DNA of 9,355 bases from Actinomycetes bacterium (GCA_021790855.1 JAJYFP010000015.1:1-9355), one strand, 5' to 3'; shown: positions 1-7,729, counted from the stretch's first letter. Translations and numbers: made by a program. The notes: generated by a model not told the origin, from the letters alone.

Positions 1-2
1 AA

Positions 3-797
3 AGGTGGGAGGACGTACTCGAAGTCCTAAGTAACGGGATCTCCGTTATCACTACATTAAACATCCAACACCTTGAGTCAATCGCTGATGCAGTGGAGGA
101 GTTTGTGGGAGCGAAGATTAGAGAGAGGGTTCCTGACTGGGTTGTACGAAGAGCTGATCAGATCGAACTGGTCGACTCGTCACCAGAACAGCTGCGTCGA
201 CGACTTCTACATGGAAATGTGTATCCGCCTGATAAGGTTGAAGGTGCACTATCCAACTTTTTCCGCTTTGAGAACCTTTCAGCACTTCGTGAGCTTGCCC
301 TCAGATTCGTAGCAGACGAGACTGAGGAAGAGATGCTCACCTACTTAGACAAGTTCCATAGTTCCAAGTCGTTTGAGAGTACAGAGAGAATCATGGTTGG
401 TATTACTGGCGCTCCAGGTACCGACAGAGTCCTACATAGAGCTGCTCGTATGGCGGCTCGGGCTCGTACGCCTCTCATGGTTGTACATGTCTTTCAAGAT
501 GAGAACCAACCAGAGCTTGCCACACTTAAAAAGACTTGCGACGATCTCGGAGCAACCTTATTTGAAGTCTACGGAGACGACGTTGCTCGTGCTCTCTCCG
601 ACTTTGCGATCGAGCATAGAGTAACTCAAATAGTTCTAGGAGCCTCGCAGAGGAGCCGAGTCACAGAACTCCTGAAAGGTTCATTGTTAAACAAGTTGTT
701 AAGGATGGCGGGAGGTGCAAGTATCGACGTACATATAATTGCCCAACGTGACGTTTCTTTGACTAAGGCTCAGTTAGAAGGCACTGACGAGTCCTAG
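3..797 (+). CDS. kdpD: KdpD-like sensor protein, N-terminal and UspA domains only (5' end outside window)
   Basis: Seen: the frame is open from the left edge (first full codon at 3) to a TAG at 795-797, giving 264 visible residues. A GTG at 93 is internal, because typical KdpD sequence (RWEDVLEVLSNGI, then TLNIQHLES) lies upstream of it. Residues 1 to about 113 match the KdpD sensor domain, with VPDWV, ELVDSSPEQLRRR and ALRELALRFVAD. Residues about 128-252 are a UspA-like nucleotide-binding fold with the signature G213-ASQRSR, then G226-S. Known: full KdpD continues with four membrane helices and a histidine kinase that phosphorylates KdpE to control the Kdp potassium pump. Here the protein ends 12-13 residues after the Usp fold, so it has no membrane or kinase part and is probably cytoplasmic. 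Kinase-less KdpD forms are known, for example in cyanobacteria. Inference: it serves as a regulatory partner for another kinase or for the pump; kdp genes may lie upstream. The family call is firm; the role is not. Confidence 0.9.
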   Translation, partial: RWEDVLEVLSNGISVITTLNIQHLESIADAVEEFVGAKIRERVPDWVVRRADQIELVDSSPEQLRRRLLHGNVYPPDKVEGALSNFFRFENLSALRELALRFVADETEEEMLTYLDKFHSSKSFESTERIMVGITGAPGTDRVLHRAARMAARARTPLMVVHVFQDENQPELATLKKTCDDLGATLFEVYGDDVARALSDFAIEHRVTQIVLGASQRSRVTELLKGSLLNKLLRMAGGASIDVHIIAQRDVSLTKAQLEGTDES

Positions 798-829
798 TCG
801 ATTCTTCGTATGAGAGAGGCAAAAGATTG

Positions 830-868
830 GCCAAACTGAACGATACTGTGACACGATCGGTCAGTGGC
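830..868 (+). terminator. Possible terminator hairpin after the kdpD-like gene
   Basis: An imperfect hairpin starts 33 bases after the stop codon. ACTGAACGAT (835-844) pairs with ATCGGTCAGT (856-865) with one mismatch and an 11-base loop. A further GCC/GGC pairing (830-832 with 866-868) closes the base across a two-base bulge. No T-run follows, so this is not a textbook intrinsic terminator. Its position fits transcript ending, and the U-less form is often proposed for actinobacteria. Confidence 0.25.
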
Positions 869-920
869 TCCTATGTCGGCCCTCGACGTTACCTTGAACC
901 ATGATGATATCTTTATCCAT

Positions 921-959
921 CTTGCCGTTAGTCTCTTTTGTTATTTGGGTCACGGCAAG
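921..959. repeat. 8-bp inverted repeat in the guaB3 upstream region
   Basis: CTTGCCGT at 921-928 is matched exactly by ACGGCAAG at 952-959, separated by 23 bases. The spacing is long for a simple hairpin. It could be a spaced operator, part of a larger leader fold, or chance. Confidence 0.3.
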
Positions 960-1007
960 TTGCGACTATTATCTATCAAATTAGAGGTCCTGTGAATTTA
1001 CTGTTTA

Positions 1008-1028
1008 GTTAGAGTTCTAACGATCGTT
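1008..1028. promoter_or_regulatory. Two overlapping palindromes just upstream of guaB3
   Basis: GTTAGA-GT-TCTAAC (1008-1021) overlaps the perfect 10-base palindrome AACGATCGTT (1019-1028). The pair ends 29 bases before the guaB3 GTG, a position where a repressor site or a 5' leader stem would act. It does not resemble the E. coli PurR site, and I do not know a regulator that binds it. The function is inferred from position and symmetry only. Confidence 0.3.
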
Positions 1029-1057
1029 TTGGAAGCGTTCTCGGAAAGTGAGGCTCG

Positions 1058-2221
1058 GTGGCAGAGGTTGAGATTGGGATTGGAAAGTCTGGTCGGAGAG
1101 CCTATGGATTTGATGATATAGCCATCGTGCCATCCCGACGGACTAGAGATCCTGAAGACGTCGATATCTCCTGGGAGATCGACGCTTATAAGTTCGATAT
1201 TCCTCTTATGGCCTCGGCTATGGATGGAGTGGTAAGTCCCGCGACTGCCATTGAGGTCGGTCGACTGGGTGGCGTCGGTGTACTAAATCTTGAAGGTCTT
1301 TGGACCAGGTATGAGGATCCAGAGCCTTACTTGAAGGAGATAGCCTCTTTAGATTCAGATAAGGCAACTGCTCGAATGCAGCAGATGTACTCAGAAGAGA
1401 TAAAGCTTGAGCTTGTTACCGAACGCATAAGAGAGATAAAGGCAGCAGGAGTTGTAGCCTGCGCCTCGGTTACTCCACAGAGAACCAAGGGCTTTATGAA
1501 AGCGATCTTGGAAGCAGAGTTGGATATCTTGGTCATACAGGGAACGGTTGTATCGGCGGAACACGTCTCTAAAACGTCTGAACCCTTGAATCTCAAGAGT
1601 TTTATACGGGAGCTTGAGATTCCAGTGATCGTAGGGGGCTGTGCGTCGTACCAAGCAGCGCTACACCTGATGCGAACGGGAGCGGTAGGTGTACTAGTTG
1701 GAGTTGGACCCGGTAACGCGTGTACTACAAGAGGTGTCCTTGGAATCGGGGTTCCTCAGGCTACAGCTATTGCCGACGCTGCCGGTGCCAGAATGCGACA
1801 TCTCGATGAGACTGGTGTATACGTACATGTTATCGCTGACGGTGGCCTGAGCAAAGGTGGAGACGTTGCTAAGGCTATTGCATGTGGAGCTGATGCTGTT
1901 ATGATGGGGTCTCCGTTAGCCTCGGCCTATGAGGCGCCGGGGCATGGATACCACTGGGGAATGGCTACTTTCCATCCTACGCTGCCTCGGGGAGCAAGGG
2001 TAAAGACAGAACAGAGAGGTTCTCTAAAGGAGATTCTTCTAGGACCAGCGCATGAAAACGATGGAAGACTGAATCTCTTTGGGGCACTTCGAACCTCAAT
2101 GGCTACGTGTGGATACGAGACACTCAAAGAGTTCCAAAAGGCAGAGGTGATGGTGGCTCCAGCTCTACAGACTGAGGGCAAGGCACTGCAACAGAGTCAA
2201 AAAGTTGGGATGGGGCACTAG
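1058..2221 (+). CDS. guaB3: GuaB3 family IMP dehydrogenase-related protein
   Basis: This 387-residue protein is a TIM-barrel member of the IMP dehydrogenase/GMP reductase family. Seen: the N-terminal block YGFDDIAIVPSRRTRDPEDVD is typical of GuaB3. The catalytic-loop motif GVGPGNACTTRGVLG puts the nucleophile at Cys222. The phosphate/flavin-type motif ADGGLSKGGD lies near 261-269, and FGALRTSMATCGY near 341-353. The stretch where canonical GuaB carries two CBS domains (about 95-130) is only a short linker, so this is not ordinary GuaB. Known: cyanobacterial GuaB3 works as an IMP dehydrogenase, whereas the actinobacterial form has no settled function. The GTG start is secure: an in-frame TGA sits at 1049-1051, GTGAGG upstream can serve as ribosome site, and the first residues match the family. 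The gene is followed three bases later by guaA, so the two are almost certainly co-transcribed. The family is certain; activity as IMP dehydrogenase here is inference. Confidence 0.93.
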   Translation: MAEVEIGIGKSGRRAYGFDDIAIVPSRRTRDPEDVDISWEIDAYKFDIPLMASAMDGVVSPATAIEVGRLGGVGVLNLEGLWTRYEDPEPYLKEIASLDSDKATARMQQMYSEEIKLELVTERIREIKAAGVVACASVTPQRTKGFMKAILEAELDILVIQGTVVSAEHVSKTSEPLNLKSFIRELEIPVIVGGCASYQAALHLMRTGAVGVLVGVGPGNACTTRGVLGIGVPQATAIADAAGARMRHLDETGVYVHVIADGGLSKGGDVAKAIACGADAVMMGSPLASAYEAPGHGYHWGMATFHPTLPRGARVKTEQRGSLKEILLGPAHENDGRLNLFGALRTSMATCGYETLKEFQKAEVMVAPALQTEGKALQQSQKVGMGH

Positions 2222-2224
2222 CGG

Positions 2225-3775
2225 TTGAAAGAGATTCGAACCTCGCCGGTTCTCGTAGTTGATTTCGGCGCTCAGTATGCTCAAGTAATCGCAAGACGAG
2301 TTCGAGAGCTGCACGTCTACTCAGAGATTGTTCCCCATAACATCTCAGCGGGTGATGTGATCGCGAAAAATCCGGCAGCGATAGTTCTTTCAGGTGGTCC
2401 TAAGTCTGTCAACCAAGAGGGAGCACCCTCTTTGGACACTGACATATATGAGCTAGGTGTTCCTATTCTTGGAATATGTTACGGTGCTCAACTTCTGGCC
2501 AGAGATCTAGGTGGAGGTGTTGCAAAGAACACTGTCGGTGAGTATGGCAGAACGTCCCTTCATCGTCATAAAGACGTCGAGTCTCAGTTACTGCAGTCTT
2601 TACCTCAAAAGTTCTCTGTATGGATGAGTCACTTTGATGCAATATCGAGACCCCCGCTTGGAGCTCTTTCCTCCGCTAGTACTAAAGACTCAACAGTCGT
2701 GGCGTTTGAGGACGTAAAGAGGCGCTTTGCTGGAGTACAGTTCCATCCCGAGGTGACCCATGGCGAGTACGGCAAAGAGATACTTTCGAACTTTTTGTTC
2801 GAGATCGCTGGCGTTTCAAAGGCTTGGACTAACTACTCGATCATTGAGGAAGCCGTGAAGGAGGTCCGAGATCAGGTTGGCGATCGAAAGGTCATCTGTG
2901 CACTGTCAGGTGGTGTCGACTCCTCAGTGGCAGCGGCTCTGGTGCACGAGGCCGTCGGGGACCAACTTACCTGTGTGTTTGTTGATACGGGCCTCATGCG
3001 CGAAGGCGAAGTAGAAGCTGTTGAGAAAACCTTTAGAGATCAGTTCTCAATAAAACTTATAACCGTAGACGCTCGGGAGCGATTTTTCGAGGTCTTACGA
3101 GGTGTTGAAGACCCAGAGGTAAAGCGCAAAGCGATAGGAGAGACCTTTATTCGAGTCTTTGAGGAGCTACGTCCAGAGATTCAAGACGCTTCCGTGCTTG
3201 TGCAGGGAACGTTGTACCCAGATGTAATTGAGTCTGGCACCGCTACGGCAGCTAAGATTAAGTCGCACCATAACGTTGGGGGACTCCCAGACGTGATGAG
3301 CTTTGATCTGGTCGAACCACTTAGATGGTTGTTCAAAGACGAAGTACGATCGGTAGGGTCAGAGCTTGGCTTGCCGAACGAGATCCTTTGGCGTCAACCC
3401 TTTCCAGGGCCTGGATTGGCTGTTAGAATTTTGGGCGAAGTAACGCCTGAGAGTGCCGAGACTCTTCGTAAAGCTGACTTGATCGTCTCCGAAGAGATCC
3501 AAAGAGCGAACCTCACAAAGACTCTGTGGCAAAGTTTTGCAGTCTTGGTCGCAAATGTAAAGACCGTAGGTGTTATGGGAGATGAACGAACCTATGAGTC
3601 TCCAGTGATTCTAAGAGCTGTGACCTCTGAAGATGCGATGACGGCTGACTGGGCGAGACTGCCATACGAGGTGCTGGAGAGCATCTCTCAACGCATTATC
3701 GCAGAGGTCCCTGGAGTCAATAGGGTTGCCTATGACATAACTTCAAAACCTCCTGGAACTATAGAGTGGGAGTAG
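2225..3775 (+). CDS. guaA: GMP synthase (glutamine-hydrolysing)
   Basis: GuaA converts XMP to GMP with ATP and glutamine, the last step of guanylate synthesis, in the cytoplasm. The 516-residue protein has the usual length and domain order. A class I glutamine amidotransferase domain covers about residues 8-195, with nucleophile Cys85 in GICYGAQLL and the His174/Glu176 pair in [10 protein letters not shown]. An ATP pyrophosphatase domain follows, with the P-loop SGGVDSS at 228-234 and QGTLYPD from residue 327. The C-terminal dimerisation domain ends in the conserved KPPGTIEWE. All key residues are present. The start must be TTG 2225: the upstream in-frame TAG is guaB3's own stop, only one codon (CGG) lies between, and no ATG or GTG occurs before the essential first strand VVDFGAQ. 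A weak purine-rich ribosome site, GGGATGGGG, lies at 2207-2215. Tight spacing to guaB3 indicates one operon and a shared role in the guanine nucleotide pool. Confidence 0.98.
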   Translation: MKEIRTSPVLVVDFGAQYAQVIARRVRELHVYSEIVPHNISAGDVIAKNPAAIVLSGGPKSVNQEGAPSLDTDIYELGVPILGICYGAQLLARDLGGGVAKNTVGEYGRTSLHRHKDVESQLLQSLPQKFSVWMSHFDAISRPPLGALSSASTKDSTVVAFEDVKRRFAGVQFHPEVTHGEYGKEILSNFLFEIAGVSKAWTNYSIIEEAVKEVRDQVGDRKVICALSGGVDSSVAAALVHEAVGDQLTCVFVDTGLMREGEVEAVEKTFRDQFSIKLITVDARERFFEVLRGVEDPEVKRKAIGETFIRVFEELRPEIQDASVLVQGTLYPDVIESGTATAAKIKSHHNVGGLPDVMSFDLVEPLRWLFKDEVRSVGSELGLPNEILWRQPFPGPGLAVRILGEVTPESAETLRKADLIVSEEIQRANLTKTLWQSFAVLVANVKTVGVMGDERTYESPVILRAVTSEDAMTADWARLPYEVLESISQRIIAEVPGVNRVAYDITSKPPGTIEWE

Positions 3776-3785
3776 AGTAAAGGTC

Positions 3786-3793
3786 GGGGAGGT
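3786..3793 (+). promoter_or_regulatory. Strong ribosome binding site for pcrA
   Basis: GGGGAGGT lies six bases before the TTG at 3800 and complements the 16S rRNA tail well. It is the clearest Shine-Dalgarno site in the window and supports the TTG start and independent initiation inside the guaB3-guaA-pcrA transcript. Confidence 0.7.
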
Positions 3794-3799
3794 TGTAAG

Positions 3800-5989
3800 T
3801 TGGCGAGTCAGATCTTAGATGGGTTGACCGCCGCACAGATGGAGGCAGTCGTCTGCGACAGGGGTCCAGTGTTAGTTGTAGCTGGAGCAGGATCGGGAAA
3901 GACACGGGTTTTAACCCGGAAGATGGCTTACCTTATAGAGATCGGCGTATCGCCTTATGCTATGTTGGCGATAACCTTTACCAACAAAGCCGCACAAGAG
4001 ATGCGAGAACGTGTAACTGCTTTGGTTGGCGATAACGGTCGTTCGATGTGGGTTTCAACCTTCCATTCGGCAGCCCTTCGAATGTTGCGATCTCATCCTG
4101 AGCCTGTGGGGCATCGTCCTTCCTTTGTAGTGTACGACCAAAGTGACGCGAGAAGGCTCATGGAGTACGTCATTAGAGACATGGGTTACGACACTAAGCG
4201 ATTTTCACCTAGGGGTGTGCTCTCGATAGTGTCCCAAGCGAAGTCTTTGTCTCTAACCCCAAAAGAGTATGAGGGGATGGCCATGGGCCAGTACGAGAAG
4301 ACTATCGCGAAGCTATATACAGCCTATCAAGATCGCCTTCTGTCGTGCAATGCTCTTGACTTCGACGATATCTTGATAAAGACCTACGAGCTACTTCATG
4401 AAAATCCTGAGATAGCTAGCTACTACCAACGCAAGTTTGACTATGTACTTGTTGACGAGTTTCAAGATACAAACGAAGTCCAAAGTCGATTAGTCGAGAT
4501 ACTTGCGAAACCTGATGACAACGTCTTTGTAGTTGGTGACTCTGATCAATCGATATACGCCTTTAGAGGCGCGCAGGTTAGTAATATCTTGGAGTTTGAG
4601 AGTCGTTACGTAGGGGCAAAGGTTGTCGTCTTGGAGGAGAACTTCAGGTCTACTCAAGCGATTTTAGACGTTGCGAACGCATCGATAAGTCGTAATAGGT
4701 CCCGCTACTCAAAGAATCTGTTTAGCTCTAAAGGAATCGGTGACAAGGTCAAGGTGGTCAAAGCCTCCTCTGATCTCGAAGAGGCTAACTTTGTAGCGTC
4801 AGAGATTTTGTCTATGACTTCAACAGGGAGTGCTAGTTTTCGTGACTTCGCGGTATTTTACAGAGCAAACTCTCAGAGCCGTGCCGTTGAAGAGATCCTT
4901 ATGCAAAGAGGGGTTCCCTTCCAGGTTGTAGGTGGAGTTCCTTTCTATGAGCGTCGAGAGATAAAAGACGTCATCTCTTATCTACGATTGATAAGTAACC
5001 ATAACGATGAAGTCTCACTTAAGCGGGTGATTAATGTACCTAAAAGACAGATTGGAGACGCGACTCTATCAAAGATAAGTGAGATGCAACGAGACTTGGG
5101 CGTGTCTCTCTATGAGACTCTTTCCTTGGCAGAAGCGGCTGGAGTGTCGAAGCGGACCTGTAAGCAGATAGACGCATTTGTGCAGATTATTCGCCAAGGG
5201 TCGGATCAAATCGTTGAGGAAGAGACTCCGCTTGGTATCTTGGACTTTGTTCTAGAGGCCTCTAACTATCTTGAGATGCTTAAAGCTGATACGTCTCATG
5301 AAGGCGTTGGGAGACTGGAAAATATCGAAGAGTTGAGGAGAGTGGTAGATGAGTACGCATCTCTGCAGTCCTTTTTAGAGAACGCTGCCTTGCACTCAGC
5401 TGTAGACGACTTGGACGACTCCTCTAAGGTTACTATCATGACGCTTCACGGCGCAAAGGGACTTGAGTTCGATACAGTCTTTATGCTTGGTCTAGAGGAC
5501 GGACTCTTCCCTCACCTGCGGTCGCTGATTGACTCAAATGGAGTTGAGGAGGAACGACGACTATTCTACGTTGGTATAACGCGAGCTCGACGGCGACTGT
5601 ACCTAGTACATGCTAAAACGCGCCGTTCCTTTGGAGAGACGACTTACAATCCTCCCTCGAGATTTCTTGAAGAGATCTCAGACGAGCTGTATGATACGGT
5701 AGACCTCGGTGATTTCGGTACTGTTACACAGAGCTACGGCGACTCCTCCAATCGGAGAGATCTTGGGAGAAACTACCAGTTCCAAGGTCGAACGAAGGGT
5801 TTTGAGGCGAGTATCTCCCAAGCGAGCCCCGGCGAAGTAGTGTTTCATCGAAAATGGGGTGAAGGACTAGTTCTAGAGCGCATTGGAACTGGAGAGAAGG
5901 CCGAGGTTGTCGTCAACTTTGAGGAGGTTGGTGAGAAGCGCCTCTTGGCACTGTACGCAAACCTCAAGGTAATTGGGAAAGCTCGTTAG
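3800..5989 (+). CDS. pcrA: UvrD/PcrA-type superfamily 1A DNA helicase
   Basis: This is a 3'-to-5' ATP-dependent DNA helicase of the UvrD/Rep/PcrA family, acting in nucleotide excision repair, removal of recombination intermediates and replication-transcription conflicts. All helicase motifs are visible in order: AGAGSGKT (28-35), TFTNKAAQEMRERV (motif Ia), LVDEFQDTN with D219-E220 (II), GDSDQSIYAFRG (III), LEENFRS (IV), TLHGAKGLEF (V) and YVGITRARRRLY with R595 and R597 (VI). The last 55 residues form the Tudor-like tail, with GEVVFHRKWGEGLV, which in PcrA/UvrD1 contacts RNA polymerase or other partners. At 729 residues it is the usual length. It starts 24 bases after guaA with a strong ribosome site, so it probably shares the purine transcript. 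In Mycobacterium the orthologue uvrD1 lies near sucC-sucD, matching this neighbourhood. No defect was seen. Confidence 0.96.
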   Translation: MASQILDGLTAAQMEAVVCDRGPVLVVAGAGSGKTRVLTRKMAYLIEIGVSPYAMLAITFTNKAAQEMRERVTALVGDNGRSMWVSTFHSAALRMLRSHPEPVGHRPSFVVYDQSDARRLMEYVIRDMGYDTKRFSPRGVLSIVSQAKSLSLTPKEYEGMAMGQYEKTIAKLYTAYQDRLLSCNALDFDDILIKTYELLHENPEIASYYQRKFDYVLVDEFQDTNEVQSRLVEILAKPDDNVFVVGDSDQSIYAFRGAQVSNILEFESRYVGAKVVVLEENFRSTQAILDVANASISRNRSRYSKNLFSSKGIGDKVKVVKASSDLEEANFVASEILSMTSTGSASFRDFAVFYRANSQSRAVEEILMQRGVPFQVVGGVPFYERREIKDVISYLRLISNHNDEVSLKRVINVPKRQIGDATLSKISEMQRDLGVSLYETLSLAEAAGVSKRTCKQIDAFVQIIRQGSDQIVEEETPLGILDFVLEASNYLEMLKADTSHEGVGRLENIEELRRVVDEYASLQSFLENAALHSAVDDLDDSSKVTIMTLHGAKGLEFDTVFMLGLEDGLFPHLRSLIDSNGVEEERRLFYVGITRARRRLYLVHAKTRRSFGETTYNPPSRFLEEISDELYDTVDLGDFGTVTQSYGDSSNRRDLGRNYQFQGRTKGFEASISQASPGEVVFHRKWGEGLVLERIGTGEKAEVVVNFEEVGEKRLLALYANLKVIGKAR

Positions 5990-6063
5990 TTACACAGCGG
6001 TGAGGTTCGGGTGGTTGGAGCGGTGCCGTAACCCTATACAAGTGACCTTTCGCTACCCACGTG

Positions 6064-6092
6064 TTGCGATAGTGCAAAATTGTGATTAGGAT
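6064..6092 (+). promoter_or_regulatory. Candidate sigma70-type promoter giving a leaderless transcript
   Basis: TTGCGA (6064-6069) and TAGGAT (6087-6092) are separated by exactly 17 bases. They resemble the TTGACA and TATAAT consensus, with the most conserved positions kept. Transcription would begin about 7-9 bases downstream, at 6099-6101, which is the GTG start of the next gene itself. The upstream in-frame TGA (6083-6085) prevents an earlier start. Leaderless messages are common in actinobacteria. A weak AGGA (6088-6091) could instead act as ribosome site for a longer transcript. Confidence 0.5.
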
Positions 6093-6100
6093 CTGCCCTT

Positions 6101-6517
6101 GTGGAACGTCCTTATCGTGTGGTGGTAGCCAAGCCTGGGCTTGATGGTCATGACCGTGGCGCCAAAGTAGTTGCAAGATCTCTTCGAGATGCTGGTTTTG
6201 AAGTCATCTACACCGGACTACATCAGACCCCAGAGCAGATAGTGCAAACTGTTGTACAAGAAGATGCAGATGCTTTAGGGCTATCTCTGTTGTCTGGAGC
6301 CCACTTGACTCTGGTGCCCAAGATTACGAACGCTCTGGCAGCTGAGGGTCTAGATGATGTCGTCGTCGTCGTTGGTGGAATTATCCCTGAAAGCGACGTT
6401 CAAAAGTTGAAAGAGGCAGGAGTCAAGGAGGTGTTTACACCTGGGTCTTCTCTTCTCTCGATCTCAGCTTGGCTAGAGAAGGAGTTGGACGAGAGAGAAG
6501 TACGATCTAATTCGTAG
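6101..6517 (+). CDS. B12-binding small subunit of a methylmalonyl-CoA-type mutase
   Basis: This is a stand-alone cobalamin-binding domain of 138 residues, equivalent to the C-terminal part of methylmalonyl-CoA mutase. Seen: the base-off/His-on signature D15-G-H17-D-R-G20, where His17 would ligate cobalt; then SLLSGAH (62-68); and the GG at 92-93 in VVGGIIPESD, which lines the nucleotide tail. No substrate-binding barrel is present, so a separate large subunit must be encoded elsewhere. Known relatives with this split include two-part methylmalonyl-CoA mutases, isobutyryl-CoA mutase (IcmB) and 2-hydroxyisobutyryl-CoA mutase (HcmB); sequence by eye cannot separate them. GTG 6101 is the first possible start after an in-frame TGA at 6083, and the next in-frame GTG would cut the first strand. 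sucC follows 63 bases downstream. If the substrate is methylmalonyl-CoA, its product succinyl-CoA is the substrate of SucCD. There is no room for a B12 riboswitch in the 111 bases upstream. Confidence 0.92.
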   Translation: MERPYRVVVAKPGLDGHDRGAKVVARSLRDAGFEVIYTGLHQTPEQIVQTVVQEDADALGLSLLSGAHLTLVPKITNALAAEGLDDVVVVVGGIIPESDVQKLKEAGVKEVFTPGSSLLSISAWLEKELDEREVRSNS

Positions 6518-6570
6518 AGATTTTGAGTATAGGACGACTTTTAGTCCCCAAGTTTGATAACTCGTGAAAG

Positions 6571-6576
6571 AAGGAG
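6571..6576 (+). promoter_or_regulatory. Ribosome binding site that fixes the sucC start
   Basis: AAGGAG lies four bases before TTG 6581. An alternative TTG at 6554 opens the same frame but has no such site and would add nine residues (charged, RERRRE) not found in SucC proteins. The site and the family N-terminus MDLFEYQGK both favour 6581. Confidence 0.7.
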
Positions 6577-6580
6577 AGAA

Positions 6581-7729
6581 TTGGATCTATTTGAGTATCA
6601 GGGTAAGAGGTTTTTCTCCTCTTATGGAATTCCTACCTCCAAGGGTGAGGTGGTCGAAGAGGTTGCCGAAGCTGTGCGAGTAGCTAAAGAGGTTGGATTT
6701 CCAGCTGTTGTAAAGGCTCAAGTACAAGTTGGCGGCAGAGGCAAGGCTGGTGGTATAAGGCTCGTCAACTCTGAAGAGGAGACTGAAGTGGCTGCTTCGG
6801 CCATACTGGGCATGGACATCAAGGGTCACCTGGTGAAAAGGGTGTGGATTGAACATGCATCAGATATCGATAAGGAGTACTACGTGTCGGTGACTCTAGA
6901 CAGAGGCTCCAAAGATCACCTAATCCTGATCTCATCTCAAGGAGGTGTCGAGATTGAAGAGGTAGCCGAGTCGGCTCCGGAGGCTATAAAGAGGCTCCAT
7001 GTAAACCCGATCGATGGGCTCTCAGAGGATGAAGCGCGCCAGTTAGTGGCTGATGCAGAGATTGACTCCCAAGCAAGACAAGGGGTTGTAGAGACTCTCT
7101 TGAAGCTCTATCGAGCGTACGTGGACGGTGACGCAGATCTTGTAGAGATCAACCCTTTGATACTTACGACTTCCGGCAAGGTCCATGCTCTGGACGCCAA
7201 GGTTACCTTGGATGATAACGCTGCTTTCAGGCATCCAGATTGGGAAGACTTTCGTGCTGCTCAAGAACTCGATGGAAGAGAGAAGCTCGCAAAGGAGAAG
7301 CATCTTAACTATATCGGCTTGGACGGTTCAGTCGGAATAATCGCTAATGGAGCAGGACTTGCGATGTCAACACTTGATGTAGTCAATCAAGTTGGTGGTA
7401 GTGCAGCCAACTTCTTGGATCTAGGTGGCGGTGCGGGCGCAGATGTTATGGCGGCTGCACTTGAGGTTATAAATACGGATGAAAACGTCCGGTCAGTCCT
7501 AATAAATGTATTTGGCGGAATCACCCGATGCGACCAGGTAGCAAAAGGCATAGTGGACGCGCTAAAGCGTGTAGATATACAGTCACCGCTTGTTGTCAGG
7601 CTCGATGGAACTAACGCCCAAGAGGGACGGGAGATCTTGGCAAACTACGGAAGCGACAAGATCCAAGTTGAAGCCACGATGATCGATGCCGCTAGAAGAG
7701 CGGTTGAATTGGCTGGAGAGGAGCGATAG
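6581..7729 (+). CDS. sucC: Succinyl-CoA synthetase, beta subunit (ADP/GDP-forming)
   Basis: SucC is the ATP-grasp and nucleotide-specifying subunit of succinyl-CoA ligase in the TCA cycle, converting succinyl-CoA plus phosphate to succinate and CoA with ATP or GTP formation. The 382-residue protein matches the family length. Seen: N-terminal DLFEYQGK; the ATP-grasp residues K45 and G52-R53-G54 in VGGRGKAGG; metal ligands N191 (VEINPLI) and D205 (ALDAKVTLDD); NGAGLAMSTLD from N256; and the interface/active-site loop FGGITRCD at 311-318. The start is taken as TTG 6581 from the ribosome site and family N-terminus, not TTG 6554. The TAG stop overlaps the sucD GTG by one base (TAGTG), so translation is coupled and subunit ratio kept near one. 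The upstream B12-binding mutase subunit may supply its substrate. Nucleotide preference (ADP or GDP) cannot be judged by eye. Confidence 0.96.
   Translation: MDLFEYQGKRFFSSYGIPTSKGEVVEEVAEAVRVAKEVGFPAVVKAQVQVGGRGKAGGIRLVNSEEETEVAASAILGMDIKGHLVKRVWIEHASDIDKEYYVSVTLDRGSKDHLILISSQGGVEIEEVAESAPEAIKRLHVNPIDGLSEDEARQLVADAEIDSQARQGVVETLLKLYRAYVDGDADLVEINPLILTTSGKVHALDAKVTLDDNAAFRHPDWEDFRAAQELDGREKLAKEKHLNYIGLDGSVGIIANGAGLAMSTLDVVNQVGGSAANFLDLGGGAGADVMAAALEVINTDENVRSVLINVFGGITRCDQVAKGIVDALKRVDIQSPLVVRLDGTNAQEGREILANYGSDKIQVEATMIDAARRAVELAGEER

Larger units (their letters stand above)
798..1057. other. Intergenic region upstream of guaB3
   Basis: These 260 bases hold no credible gene and no continuation of KdpD in any frame (the kdpD frame meets another stop within about 15 codons). 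The region contains three inverted-repeat elements, listed separately: 830-868, 921-959 and 1008-1028. I could not find a convincing pair of -35 and -10 hexamers with 16-18 bases between them, although a promoter for the guaB3-guaA-pcrA cluster should lie here. I recognise no known purine, PRPP or guanidine-type riboswitch fold, but I cannot run a covariance search. Confidence 0.6.

Noticed and set aside
798..1057. KdpD kinase portion lost by a simple frameshift
   Set aside because: No frame after 797 encodes hydrophobic segments or kinase motifs, and guaB3 begins 260 bases later.
1327..1654. Minus-strand open frames within guaB3
   Set aside because: They are shadows of a well-conserved gene and have no ribosome site or recognisable motif.
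5990..6100. Cobalamin riboswitch before the B12-binding mutase subunit
   Set aside because: Only 111 bases are available, no B12-box-like sequence is visible, and the promoter candidate would place the transcript start at the gene itself.
6554..6580. Longer sucC starting at TTG 6554
   Set aside because: The extra nine residues are not family-like and no ribosome site precedes 6554, whereas AAGGAG precedes 6581 and the protein then begins MDLFEYQ as usual.
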